The notes: a model not told the origin generated them from the letters alone. Numbered from the stretch's first letter, positions 1-6,403 are shown. The stretch is 8,259 nucleotides of DNA from CALAEC01 sp050692915 (GCA_050692915.1 JBOGVU010000102.1:1-8259), one strand, 5' to 3'. Translations and numbers: made by a program.

Positions 1-573
1 GCCCCGTACGGCTCCCGGAGCTCGTCGGCCGACCGGAACGTGCCGTCCTCGTTGGCCGCCTTGGACCACGTGATGTTGATCGCGCCGGGGATGTGCCCGG
101 GGACCTGGGCCTGCTCCTGGGGCAGGCGGTCGGGAGCGAGCTTGTCCCCTCGGTATTCCTCGGGCGAACGCACGTCGATGAACCCGGCGTCGCCGAGGCT
201 CGTCAGGACCTCGTCCCGGAGGGCCCGGAGCTCCACCCGGACCGGCGCGTCCAGCTGGACCGCGGCCGGGGGGAACGAGGGCTCCTCCCTGGACAGCTCA
301 CGGGACTCCAGCTCCCACTTCTGCCGGCCGCCGTTCAGCAGCTTTGACCCGGTCGAAGCCCAGGTACTTCAGGAGCCAGTAAGCGTACGAGGCGAACCAG
401 TTGTTGTTGCCCCCGTACAGGATCACGGTCGTGTCACTGCCGATCCCGGACCGGCTGAGCAGGTCGGCCAGTCCGGCCTGGTCGACGAAGTCCCGTCGGA
501 GCGGGTCGTGCAGGTCCCCGAACCAGTTCCACTGCACGGCCCGGGGATGTGCCCCTTGGTGCGCCTCAACCCC
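1..573 (-). pseudogene. Thiosulfate sulfurtransferase (tandem rhodanese, CysA/SseA type), broken and cut by the window edge
   Basis: The family moves sulfane sulfur from thiosulfate to an acceptor thiol, using two tandem rhodanese domains of which only the C-terminal one carries the active Cys. Read on the minus strand, 346-537 encodes the first-domain stretch with the hallmark ILYGGNNNWFASYAYW; after removal of one T from the run 343-345 the frame continues as KLLNGGRQKWELESREL and, nearer the edge, DVRSPEEYRGDKLAPDRLPQ and PGHIPGAINITWSKAANEDG, closely matching actinobacterial CysA/SseA enzymes. As written, the frame from a possible GTG at 535-537 stops at 298-300. The usual first 35-40 residues are absent, because the SufT-like gene's stop is only about 12 codons upstream of the recognisable part. 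The active-site loop would lie left of base 1. It could be a true pseudogene, or indel and assembly error in a good gene. Confidence 0.8.
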
Positions 574-951
574 TCAGAAGCCCAGGGCCGCCTTGGCCTC
601 CTCGGACATCTTCTCCGGGGTCCAGGGCGGAGAGAGGGTCATCTCCGCTTCGACCTGGTCGACCCCCTCGACCGGCTCGAGCATCTGGCGGATCTGCTCC
701 TCGATCAGCGGCCCGATAGGGCAGCCCATGGTGGTCAGCGTGTAGTCGATGTGGACGGTCCCGTCCTCGACCCGGACGTCGTAGACCAGCCCGAGGTCAA
801 CGATGTTGATGCCGAGCTCGGGGTCGTTCACCTTGCGGAGGGCGTCCATCACCTGGTCGACGAGCCCCGATGGGGCGCCGTTCCCGGACGGCTCGGCCCC
901 GTTCCCGCCCCCGGTCTCCTGCTCGCGAAGTTCCTGTTCGTTCCGCTCCAT
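574..951 (-). CDS. MIP18/DUF59-family iron-sulfur cluster assembly protein (SufT-like)
   Basis: A 125-residue protein of the MIP18 (DUF59) family, whose members (SufT, PaaD, eukaryotic CIA2) help mature Fe-S proteins in the cytoplasm. Residues 1-28 are a polar Glu/Gly/Asn-rich extension, probably disordered. The domain covers about 29-125: the family signature DPELGINIVDLGLVYDV is at 43-59, and the conserved cysteine Cys77 sits in TTMGCPIGP. The C-terminus, SPPWTPEKMSEEAKAALGF, is a normal family ending, so the gene looks intact. The ATG is chosen because GAGGAAGG (955-962) lies a few bases upstream. It precedes the sulfurtransferase remnant on the same strand with essentially no gap, and diverges from the response regulator gene. 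The neighbouring rhodanese suggests a sulfur-handling pair. SufT, PaaD-like and generic DUF59 roles cannot be told apart here; no other suf gene is in the window. Confidence 0.9.
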   Translation of the reverse strand: MERNEQELREQETGGGNGAEPSGNGAPSGLVDQVMDALRKVNDPELGINIVDLGLVYDVRVEDGTVHIDYTLTTMGCPIGPLIEEQIRQMLEPVEGVDQVEAEMTLSPPWTPEKMSEEAKAALGF

Positions 952-1004
952 GGCCCTTCCTCAGAGGATATCCTAGTGCCGCTTGTCGGGACGGAGGGGA
1001 GAGA
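952..1004. promoter_or_regulatory. Divergent intergenic spacer with a 10-bp palindrome
   Basis: These 53 bp separate the divergent starts of the SufT-like gene and the response regulator gene, so both promoters must lie in or near them. They hold the two ribosome binding sites (GAGGAAGG on the minus strand at 955-962; GGAGGGGAGA on the plus strand at 993-1002) and a perfect palindrome AGGATATCCT at 965-974. The palindrome is the AT-richest part of the region and could serve as overlapping -10 elements or as a small operator. No convincing -35 hexamer is visible on either strand. Confidence 0.4.
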
Positions 1005-1637
1005 GTGCGCGTCCTCATCGTGGATGACCATCCGGTGACCCGTGATGGCCTCCGCACGGCCTTCAACCTAGCCGACGAGATCGAGGTCGTCGGCGAGGCC
1101 GCGTCCGGCGAGGAGGCCATCAACGTCGTGGCTGAGACGAAGCCCGACATCGTGTTCATGGACGTCCGGATGCCGGGGATGAACGGGATCCAGGCCACCC
1201 GGCAGATCCGGGAGAACAACCCCGACACGAAGATCATCCTGTTCACGATCGACGAGTCCAGGGCCAGCGTGGCCGAGGCCATCCAGGCCGGGGTATCCGG
1301 CTACCTGCTGAAGGACGCCAGCGTGGGCGAGCTCATCAACGCGGCCCGGCAGGCCATGGCCGGCAAGGCAGTGATCCACCCCAGCCTCACCCAGGCGTTC
1401 ATCGAGGAGGTCCAGCTCGTGGACCGGCCCTCGAGCCCGGAGGCCCCCCTCTCCCCCCGTGAGGTGGAGATCCTCCAGAAGATCGCCTACGGGGCCACCA
1501 CCAAGGAGGTGGCCGACCAGCTCGGGATCTCGTTCCACACGGTGAAGACCCACCTGGAGCGGATCTTCGAGAAGCTGGGAGCGAACGACCGGGCCCAGGC
1601 CGTGGCCATCGCCATCCGCCAGAGGCTCGTGGAGTAG
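1005..1637 (+). CDS. NarL/FixJ-family two-component response regulator
   Basis: A 210-residue DNA-binding response regulator. The receiver domain (about 1-117) has every catalytic position: the acidic pair Asp7/Asp8 in LIVDDHP, phospho-acceptor Asp53 in VFMDVRMPG, the switch residue Thr81 and Lys103 in YLLKDA. A short linker leads to a LuxR-type helix-turn-helix (about 148-207, beginning LSPREVEILQKIAYG, recognition helix SFHTVKTHLERIFEKLG). It therefore probably switches transcription when phosphorylated by its partner kinase; the target genes are unknown. The GTG at 1005 is preferred over upstream in-frame starts because GGAGGGGAGA lies just before it and the receiver fold begins there; a longer start would run into the divergent gene. 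The histidine kinase gene follows 74 bp downstream on the same strand and is the likely partner. Confidence 0.95.
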   Translation: MRVLIVDDHPVTRDGLRTAFNLADEIEVVGEAASGEEAINVVAETKPDIVFMDVRMPGMNGIQATRQIRENNPDTKIILFTIDESRASVAEAIQAGVSGYLLKDASVGELINAARQAMAGKAVIHPSLTQAFIEEVQLVDRPSSPEAPLSPREVEILQKIAYGATTKEVADQLGISFHTVKTHLERIFEKLGANDRAQAVAIAIRQRLVE

Positions 1638-1711
1638 GCCGGCCGCAGGAAGAGCGTCAAGCCCGCCCCGGACTGTCAGGTCGGCCCCCGAACCTGCCGA
1701 TACGGTCGGTG
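1638..1711 (+). other. Spacer between regulator and kinase with an imperfect hairpin
   Basis: This 74-bp gap contains a weak inverted repeat: CAGGTCG (1678-1684) faces CGAACCTG (1689-1696) across a short C-rich loop, giving about seven pairs with one bulge. No T-run follows, so it is not a convincing intrinsic terminator, and co-transcription of the regulator and kinase remains likely. There is no clear Shine-Dalgarno sequence in front of the kinase start. Confidence 0.3.
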
Positions 1712-2917
1712 ATGGAGCGAAGTCCCCTGATCCTGAGCGGTTTGGCTCCCCTGACCGCACACGCCCTCCGATCCGCCGGCCGCGAGGTCGAGGAGACCGG
1801 AGACACCTGGCGGGCTCTGGAGCTGGCCGAGCGCGTCCGCCCGGAGGCCGTGGTGGCCCGGACCGGCGTGGCCGGGCCGGACTCCACCGAGCTGATCCGG
1901 CGGCTCCGGCAGAGCTGCGGGGGCTGCGGGGTGCTCATGGTGGTGGACGAGCCGGGCTCGCTGGAGGCCGCCTCGCTCCTGCGGGCCGGGGCCGACGCCG
2001 TCCTCCTCGGCGAGCCCGAAGTGACCTTCCTCGTCTGGGCCCTGGACCAGGTGTCCCGGGGCGGGGTGGTCCTCTCGCCGGAGATCGCCCGGGAGATGGT
2101 GGGCTCGCTGGCCGACACCGTGCATCGCGAGCGGGAGTGGGCCCGTGCCCTGTCCGAGCGAGCCCAGGAGGCAGAGTCACTGGCCCGGGCCAAGGCCGAC
2201 TTCATCGGCAACGTGTCTCACGAGCTCCGGACCCCACTGACGATCATCAAGGGCGTGGCCGCCACCCTCGCCCGGGCCCCGGCCACCTCGGCCCAGGGGC
2301 AGCTCCTGGCGGAGGCGGAGGCGGCCGCCGACAAGCTCACCGGGATGATCGAGTCGATCCTCACCCAGGCCGAGCTGACCCGGGGCGAGTTCGTCCTCGA
2401 CTTCCGTCCCTGCGACGTGGCCCTGGTGGTGCGGGAGGGGGCTTCGGAGGCGGGGGCCAACCATCCCCACGTCGACGTGGAGGTCGTGGCGCCGTCGAAC
2501 ATCCCCGCCGTGGCCGACGCCCGAGCGGTCCGCGGCGTGGTCCGGCAGATCGTGGACAACGCGTGCCGGTACACCAAGGCCGGCGGGCACGTGGCGGTCA
2601 AGGTGGCCCGGTCCGACGAGGGGATCTCGGTGCACGTCACCGACCGGGGGCCCGGCGTGGCCCGGGGCCAGATCGCCGCGGCGTTCGATCAGGCCTTCTC
2701 GCCGGGAGAGGTGGTCATGACGAAGCAGCAGGCCGGGCTGGGCCTCGGCCTGAACCTATCCCGAAGCCTCCTGGCGCTCCACGGGGGCATCCTGTGGGCC
2801 GAGCCGCTTCCCGGCGGCGGCACCCGCGTGTCGTTCACGATCCCCGCGGAGGGCCCCACCGGGGCCGATCAGTCGCCGGAGACGCCCGCCAGGGCCAGCG
2901 CCAGCACCTCCTCGTAA
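1712..2917 (+). CDS. Cytoplasmic sensor histidine kinase with an N-terminal degenerate receiver domain
   Basis: A 401-residue histidine kinase with no transmembrane segment. The C-terminal core is complete: H-box SHELRTPL with phospho-accepting His170, N-box RQIVDNACRYT (Asn283), DRGPGV (311-316), an F-box-like FDQAF and G2 box GLGLGL (342-347). A likely coiled coil (about 133-162) joins it to an N-terminal half (about 5-130) patterned like a receiver domain: LILS, EAVVARTGVAGPDST, GADAVLLGEP and a NarL-type linker GGVVLSPEIAREMV. The acidic pair, the phospho-Asp (Arg50 at that place) and the Lys (Gly100) are all missing, so it probably does not accept phosphate. The partner is presumably the regulator upstream. 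Starts GTG 1709 and ATG 1712 are adjacent; neither has a good SD. The last 16 residues lie in a 49-bp antisense overlap with btuD and look like a non-conserved tail. Confidence 0.92.
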   Translation: MERSPLILSGLAPLTAHALRSAGREVEETGDTWRALELAERVRPEAVVARTGVAGPDSTELIRRLRQSCGGCGVLMVVDEPGSLEAASLLRAGADAVLLGEPEVTFLVWALDQVSRGGVVLSPEIAREMVGSLADTVHREREWARALSERAQEAESLARAKADFIGNVSHELRTPLTIIKGVAATLARAPATSAQGQLLAEAEAAADKLTGMIESILTQAELTRGEFVLDFRPCDVALVVREGASEAGANHPHVDVEVVAPSNIPAVADARAVRGVVRQIVDNACRYTKAGGHVAVKVARSDEGISVHVTDRGPGVARGQIAAAFDQAFSPGEVVMTKQQAGLGLGLNLSRSLLALHGGILWAEPLPGGGTRVSFTIPAEGPTGADQSPETPARASASTSS

Positions 2918-4137
2918 GATCGGGCCACCGTGGCCCGCTCGACCAGCCTCCCCCACAGCTCCGTGGCCTGGCCCGCGGTGAAGTCTCGCTCCCCGATCGG
3001 CTCGCCCTCGAGGACCACGACCGGGGTCCCCTGCTCGGCGACGCGGACGGCGGCGCGGAGGTTGCCCACGTTGCCGGGTCCGTAGGGCGCGTCGGCCACC
3101 ACGACCACGGCCGCCCGGGCCATGAGGGACTCGGCTTCAGCCTCGGCCTCGTCGTCCACCGCGGAGAACGGCGGGACCGTGACCCTTTCGAGGTTCAGGC
3201 GCTCCGCCATCTCCGCGTCGGTGTCGGTGGCGTGGAGCACCCCGGCGGTCACCTCGAAGCCCCGCTCGGCCAGCGCCCGCATCACAGGGGCGCCCCGCCC
3301 GGCCCCGCCCACGACATGGGCTCGGGGGAGGCCGGGCGTGACCGCCCGCCGATGACCCGGGGCCAGCATCACCGTGGGCCGGCCCGTGGCGACGTGGGGC
3401 ACGATCTCGGCCTCGACCCCGTACACGGCCCGGATGAAGCCGGGCGTCACGACTTCGTGCGGGTCCCCCTCGGCGACCACCCGGCCCTCGTCGAGGGCCA
3501 CGATCCGGTCGCACACCCCCGCGGCCAGGTTCAGGTCGTGGAACACGGCCAGGATGGCCCGCCCCTCTCGGGCCAGGGCCCGCACGGTGGCCAGGATCCC
3601 CACCACGTGCCGGAGGTCGAGGTGGGTGGTGGGCTCGTCGAGGAGGAGGACGGGCGCGTCCTGGGCCAGCGCCTGGGCCAGGAGGACCCGCTGCTTCTCC
3701 CCGCCCGAGAGCTCGTCGATGGGCCGGTCCCCCAGGTGGTGGACCCCGGCCACCTCCATGGCCTCGCGGGCCCGCCGGAAGTCCTCGGAGGACCCCCCGC
3801 CGAGGGCGGAGATGTACGGGGACCGGCCCATCAGCACCACCTCGAGGGCGGTGAAGGCGAACGTGGCCGAGACCTCCTGAGGGACCACCGCCACCAGGCG
3901 GGCGGCCTCTCGGGACCGCATCCCGTATGGGTCCCGGCCGTCGACGAGCACCCTTCCCGCGTCCGGCCGGAGCGTGCGAGACGCCACCCGGATCGCGGAG
4001 GTCTTCCCCGAGCCGTTCGGGCCGATCAGGCCGACCACCTCACCGGCCCCGACCCGCAACCCAACCCCCCGCAGGGCCGGGCGAGCGCCGTAGCCGGCCG
4101 ACACCCCGTCGAGGACCAGGAGGTCAGGCCCGGGCAC
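2869..4137 (-). CDS. btuD: Cobalamin-type ABC transporter ATPase with an extra C-terminal domain
   Basis: A 422-residue ATPase that would drive uptake of cobalamin or a corrinoid through the BtuC permease. The nucleotide-binding domain (about 5-255) is complete: Walker A GPNGSGKT (39-46), Q-loop Gln87, signature LSGGE (143-147), Walker B LLLDEP (164-169), D-loop and switch His200. FecE/BtuD-type ATPases usually end near residue 260; here some 150 further residues form a second domain beginning HVVGGAGRGAPVMRALAERG, a glycine-rich Rossmann-like start, and including PYGPGNVGNLRAAV and GERDFTAGQATELWG. I recall similar tails in other bacterial and archaeal BtuD-like proteins, with no function known to me. 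The GTG start overlaps the end of btuC by 14 bp and has GGAGAGGAAGGGGG just upstream. The riboswitch before btuF supports the substrate assignment. The 3' end overlaps the convergent kinase gene by 49 bp. Confidence 0.9.
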   Translation of the reverse strand: MPGPDLLVLDGVSAGYGARPALRGVGLRVGAGEVVGLIGPNGSGKTSAIRVASRTLRPDAGRVLVDGRDPYGMRSREAARLVAVVPQEVSATFAFTALEVVLMGRSPYISALGGGSSEDFRRAREAMEVAGVHHLGDRPIDELSGGEKQRVLLAQALAQDAPVLLLDEPTTHLDLRHVVGILATVRALAREGRAILAVFHDLNLAAGVCDRIVALDEGRVVAEGDPHEVVTPGFIRAVYGVEAEIVPHVATGRPTVMLAPGHRRAVTPGLPRAHVVGGAGRGAPVMRALAERGFEVTAGVLHATDTDAEMAERLNLERVTVPPFSAVDDEAEAEAESLMARAAVVVVADAPYGPGNVGNLRAAVRVAEQGTPVVVLEGEPIGERDFTAGQATELWGRLVERATVARSYEEVLALALAGVSGD

Positions 4138-5158
4138 CGGCCCCCTTCCTCTCCCTGCGCAACAGGTACAGGAAGAACGGGCCGCCCAGGAGCGCGGTCA
4201 CCGCGCCGACGGGGATCTCCTCGGGGCCCCGGACCGTCCGGGCCGCCAGGTCGGCCAGCACCATGAAGGCGGCGCCGCCGACGATGGACGCGGGCACCAG
4301 ACGGCGATGGTCGGCGCCCAGGACCAGGCGGAGGATGTGGGGGGTCATCAGGCCGACGAAGCCGATGACCCCGGCCACGGAGACCGCCGCCGCGGCCAGT
4401 AGGGCCCCGGTGGAGAGCGAGCGGCGCTTGAACCGCTCGATCTCCACCCCGAGCTGGGCGGCCCGCTCCTCGCCGAGCGCCATCAGGTTGAGATCCCGGA
4501 CCGTGGTGAGCGCCAGGACCGCGCCCACCCCCACCAGCGGCGCCGAGGTGGCCAGCGCCCCCCACCCTCGCCCGGCCAGCCCGCCCAGCAGCCAGAAGTA
4601 GATCGAGCGGATCTCCTGGCCGGCGAACGCCATCAGCAGACTGATCACCGCCGAGATCACCGCGGCCACGGCGATGCCGGCCAGGAGCAGCGTGGCTACC
4701 TGCACCGCCGGCCCGATCCTGGCAAGGCGGTACACCAGGAACGACACCGCCAGCGCCCCGGCGAACGCCGCCGCCGGGACGCCCAGCCCTCCCGCCAGAA
4801 CCCCACCACCGAGGATGATCACGGCGATGGCCCCCAGGGCCGCCCCGGAGGACACCCCGATGATGGCCGGGTCGGCCATGGGGTTCCGGAACAGCGCCTG
4901 GAACACGGCCCCCGAGGCGGCCAGCGCCGCGCCGACCACCATGGCCAGCAGGACCCGGGGGATCCGTAGCTCGAACAGGATCACGGCGGCCGACGACGGC
5001 ACGTCGGCCGGCAGGCCGGCCAGCCCGAGCTTCCAGGCCAGCAGGCGGAGAGTGGTGGCCGGTGAGATCCACACCGTGCCCAGCCCCACCGCCAGCAGGG
5101 ACGCCACGGCCAGCACGATCACCAGCGCGGGCATCGCTCCCCGCCGGCCGAGCCTCAC
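4124..5158 (-). CDS. btuC: Cobalamin-type ABC transporter permease (FecCD family)
   Basis: A 344-residue integral membrane protein of the FecCD/BtuC family that forms the homodimeric channel of a type II importer. The sequence is a series of hydrophobic helices from residue 9 to the C-terminus, with the family's conserved block PRVLLAMVVGAALAASGAVF then LFRNPMADPAIIGVSSGAALG, and the cytoplasmic coupling stretch GEERAAQLGVEIERFKRR that would contact the ATPase. The end (GGPFFLYLLRRERKG) and the length are normal for the family, so the gene is intact. The GTG start shares a GTGA with the btuF stop (4-bp overlap), with GGGGAGG about 10 bases upstream. Its end overlaps btuD by 14 bp, so translational coupling of the three genes is likely. 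By itself the family also moves iron-siderophores or heme; cobalamin is inferred from the riboswitch. Confidence 0.93.
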   Translation of the reverse strand: MRLGRRGAMPALVIVLAVASLLAVGLGTVWISPATTLRLLAWKLGLAGLPADVPSSAAVILFELRIPRVLLAMVVGAALAASGAVFQALFRNPMADPAIIGVSSGAALGAIAVIILGGGVLAGGLGVPAAAFAGALAVSFLVYRLARIGPAVQVATLLLAGIAVAAVISAVISLLMAFAGQEIRSIYFWLLGGLAGRGWGALATSAPLVGVGAVLALTTVRDLNLMALGEERAAQLGVEIERFKRRSLSTGALLAAAAVSVAGVIGFVGLMTPHILRLVLGADHRRLVPASIVGGAAFMVLADLAARTVRGPEEIPVGAVTALLGGPFFLYLLRRERKGAGARA

Positions 5159-6072
5159 GCCGCCGCGGCCTCCCCATGGAGGGCCCGGGCCAGCTCGGCG
5201 ACCCCCTGCGCCACCCGGGGCCCCGGCCGCGAGATCAGGTCGGCGTCCACCTCGACGACCCGGCCGGCCCGGACCGCGGACAGGTCGCGGATCCCCGGCT
5301 GACGGATCACCTGCTCGACGGGGATCCCCTCAGAGACCAGGTACACGTCCGGGTCGTCCTCCACCAGCTGCTCCAGCGACCACTGCGGGTAGGCGTCCTC
5401 GGCCGAGCCCGTGATCGGCTCACACCCGGCCCGCTCCAGGAGGTCGAACTCGAGGGAGCCGGGACCCACCGTGAACAGGTCGCTCAGGTCGAGGAAGCAC
5501 GACACGGGCTCGGCCGACGTGACGGCCGAGCCAACGGCGTCGGCCTCGGCCCGCATGTCCTCGGTCACGGCCGCAGCGGCGTCCTCGGCCCCCAGGAGGA
5601 CCCCGATCGTCTCGATGTCGGCCAGCGTGTCCTCGAACGACGCCGCCAGGGTGGTGAACACCGGAACACCGACCTCGCGGAGGCGTTCCTTCCACTCGCC
5701 GCCGATGAACGCGGTCAGCAGGATGTCGGGGTCGAGGGCCACCACCTGCTCCACGTTCGGCTCCACGCCTCCGGCGCCGCCGACCGACTGGATGCCCCGA
5801 GCCTCCGGCGGGAAGTCGTCGAACCCGCCGGACACGCCCACCAGGCGGTCCCCCAGCCCCAACGCGAACACGATCTCGGTGTGCGATGGGGCGAACGTGA
5901 CGATGCGGGCCGGCTCGGCCCGGAGCGTCGTCTCCACGCCCTCGTCGTCGCTCAGGGTCAGCGGGAACCGGCCCTCCTCGGACGGGGACGTGGGCGGTCC
6001 CCCCACGTCTTCCTCACACGCCCCCAGGGCCAGGACCAGAGCCACCGACAGGTGGCTGAGGGATCGTGCCAT
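5155..6072 (-). CDS. btuF: Cobalamin-binding lipoprotein of an ABC importer
   Basis: A 305-residue substrate-binding protein of the periplasmic-binding class III type (BtuF/FepB fold). A short signal peptide ends in the lipobox LGAC, so Cys19 should be lipidated and the protein anchored outside the membrane; an acidic, Ser/Pro-rich linker follows. The mature domain shows RIVTFAPSHTEIVFALGLGD, the usual first-lobe motif, then EQVVALDPDILLTAF, VPVFTTLAASFEDTL, DPDVYLVSEG and IRDLSAVRAGRVVEVD, in the family's normal order. The ATG is supported by GAGGAGG (6078-6084) five bases upstream. It is the first gene of the btuFCD operon and lies directly behind a cobalamin riboswitch, which is the main evidence for the ligand. 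No TonB-type receptor is nearby, in keeping with a single-membrane cell. Confidence 0.93.
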   Translation of the reverse strand: MARSLSHLSVALVLALGACEEDVGGPPTSPSEEGRFPLTLSDDEGVETTLRAEPARIVTFAPSHTEIVFALGLGDRLVGVSGGFDDFPPEARGIQSVGGAGGVEPNVEQVVALDPDILLTAFIGGEWKERLREVGVPVFTTLAASFEDTLADIETIGVLLGAEDAAAAVTEDMRAEADAVGSAVTSAEPVSCFLDLSDLFTVGPGSLEFDLLERAGCEPITGSAEDAYPQWSLEQLVEDDPDVYLVSEGIPVEQVIRQPGIRDLSAVRAGRVVEVDADLISRPGPRVAQGVAELARALHGEAAAA

Positions 6073-6198
6073 CCGTGCCTCCTCTCCGGCCGAACGCGCG
6101 GCCGATCAGGCCGACCCTCGGAAGCACGGGGCCTCCGGCCTCGACCGGAGGCGTCACGCCCGCCGCCTTGACGCGAGGGACGGCGCCACGAGGCCCCG
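6073..6198 (-). promoter_or_regulatory. Riboswitch expression platform in the btuF leader
   Basis: These 126 nt link the aptamer to btuF. A perfect 8-bp hairpin pairs GCCTCCGG (complement of 6145-6152) with CCGGAGGC (complement of 6131-6138) around a 6-nt loop. The same GCCTCC arm is exactly complementary to GGAGGC inside the btuF Shine-Dalgarno region (complement of 6077-6082), so the arm could instead mask the ribosome site. Three CGGCC copies (on the plus strand at 6088-6092, 6100-6104 and 6109-6113) offer further competing stems right before the SD. No U-run follows any hairpin, which favours translational over termination control. The switching itself is inference. Confidence 0.5.
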
Positions 6199-6400
6199 AG
6201 GCAGGTCTCCTGACTCCCGGATCGCCGCTCGCCCGAGCCTTCCCAGGAGGTCGTCCCTCCCAGTGGCATCCCTCGGGTTCGCTCCCCGGTCACAGTGGCG
6301 CGACCGTGCCGGATTGACACCGGCTTCCCTCCGGGCCCCGCAGGGCCCGGGCCGGACGGGGTCTGCCGTCCCCGTCCCGGCCGCCCCGGGACGCTTGCCT
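6199..6400 (-). ncRNA. Cobalamin (AdoCbl-type) riboswitch aptamer
   Basis: Read on the minus strand, the order of conserved cobalamin riboswitch segments is present: GGGAAGCCGGTG followed by TCAATCCGGCACGGTC (6302-6329), GCCACTGTGACC (about 6288-6299), a second GCCACTGGGAGGG (about 6255-6267) and the B12 box AGTCAGGAGACCTGCC (6200-6215). The 3' TGCCT (6199-6203) can close a P1 stem with AGGCA at 6396-6400, which sets the limits given. The 5' half is built of three strong hairpins (6331-6350, 6354-6377, 6373-6393, the last two overlapping and so alternative). The element lies in front of btuFCD and should lower their expression when adenosylcobalamin is plentiful. The class and ligand form are assigned from family consensus only. 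Confidence 0.93.
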
Positions 6401-6403
6401 TCC

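Noticed and set aside
870..1004. N-terminal extension of the response regulator from an upstream start
   Set aside because: The extra 45 codons are Arg/Pro-rich, overlap the divergent SufT-like gene, and lie before a good ribosome site at the GTG 1005.
1678..1696. Possible terminator hairpin after the response regulator
   Set aside because: The stem is short and bulged and no T-run follows, so it does not qualify as an intrinsic terminator.
2137..4266. Very long plus-strand open frame (about 709 codons)
   Set aside because: It runs out of frame through the kinase gene and antisense to btuD, and its product is Gly/Arg/Pro/His-rich with no domain. Long empty frames opposite real genes are expected at this G+C.
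4026..5177. Minus-strand open frame overlapping btuC
   Set aside because: It is a frame-shifted shadow of btuC with a low-complexity Gly/Arg product; the FecCD motifs are in the 4124-5158 frame.
6131..6152. Intrinsic terminator in the btuF leader
   Set aside because: The 8-bp hairpin is not followed by a U-run on the minus strand; a role in translational control fits better.
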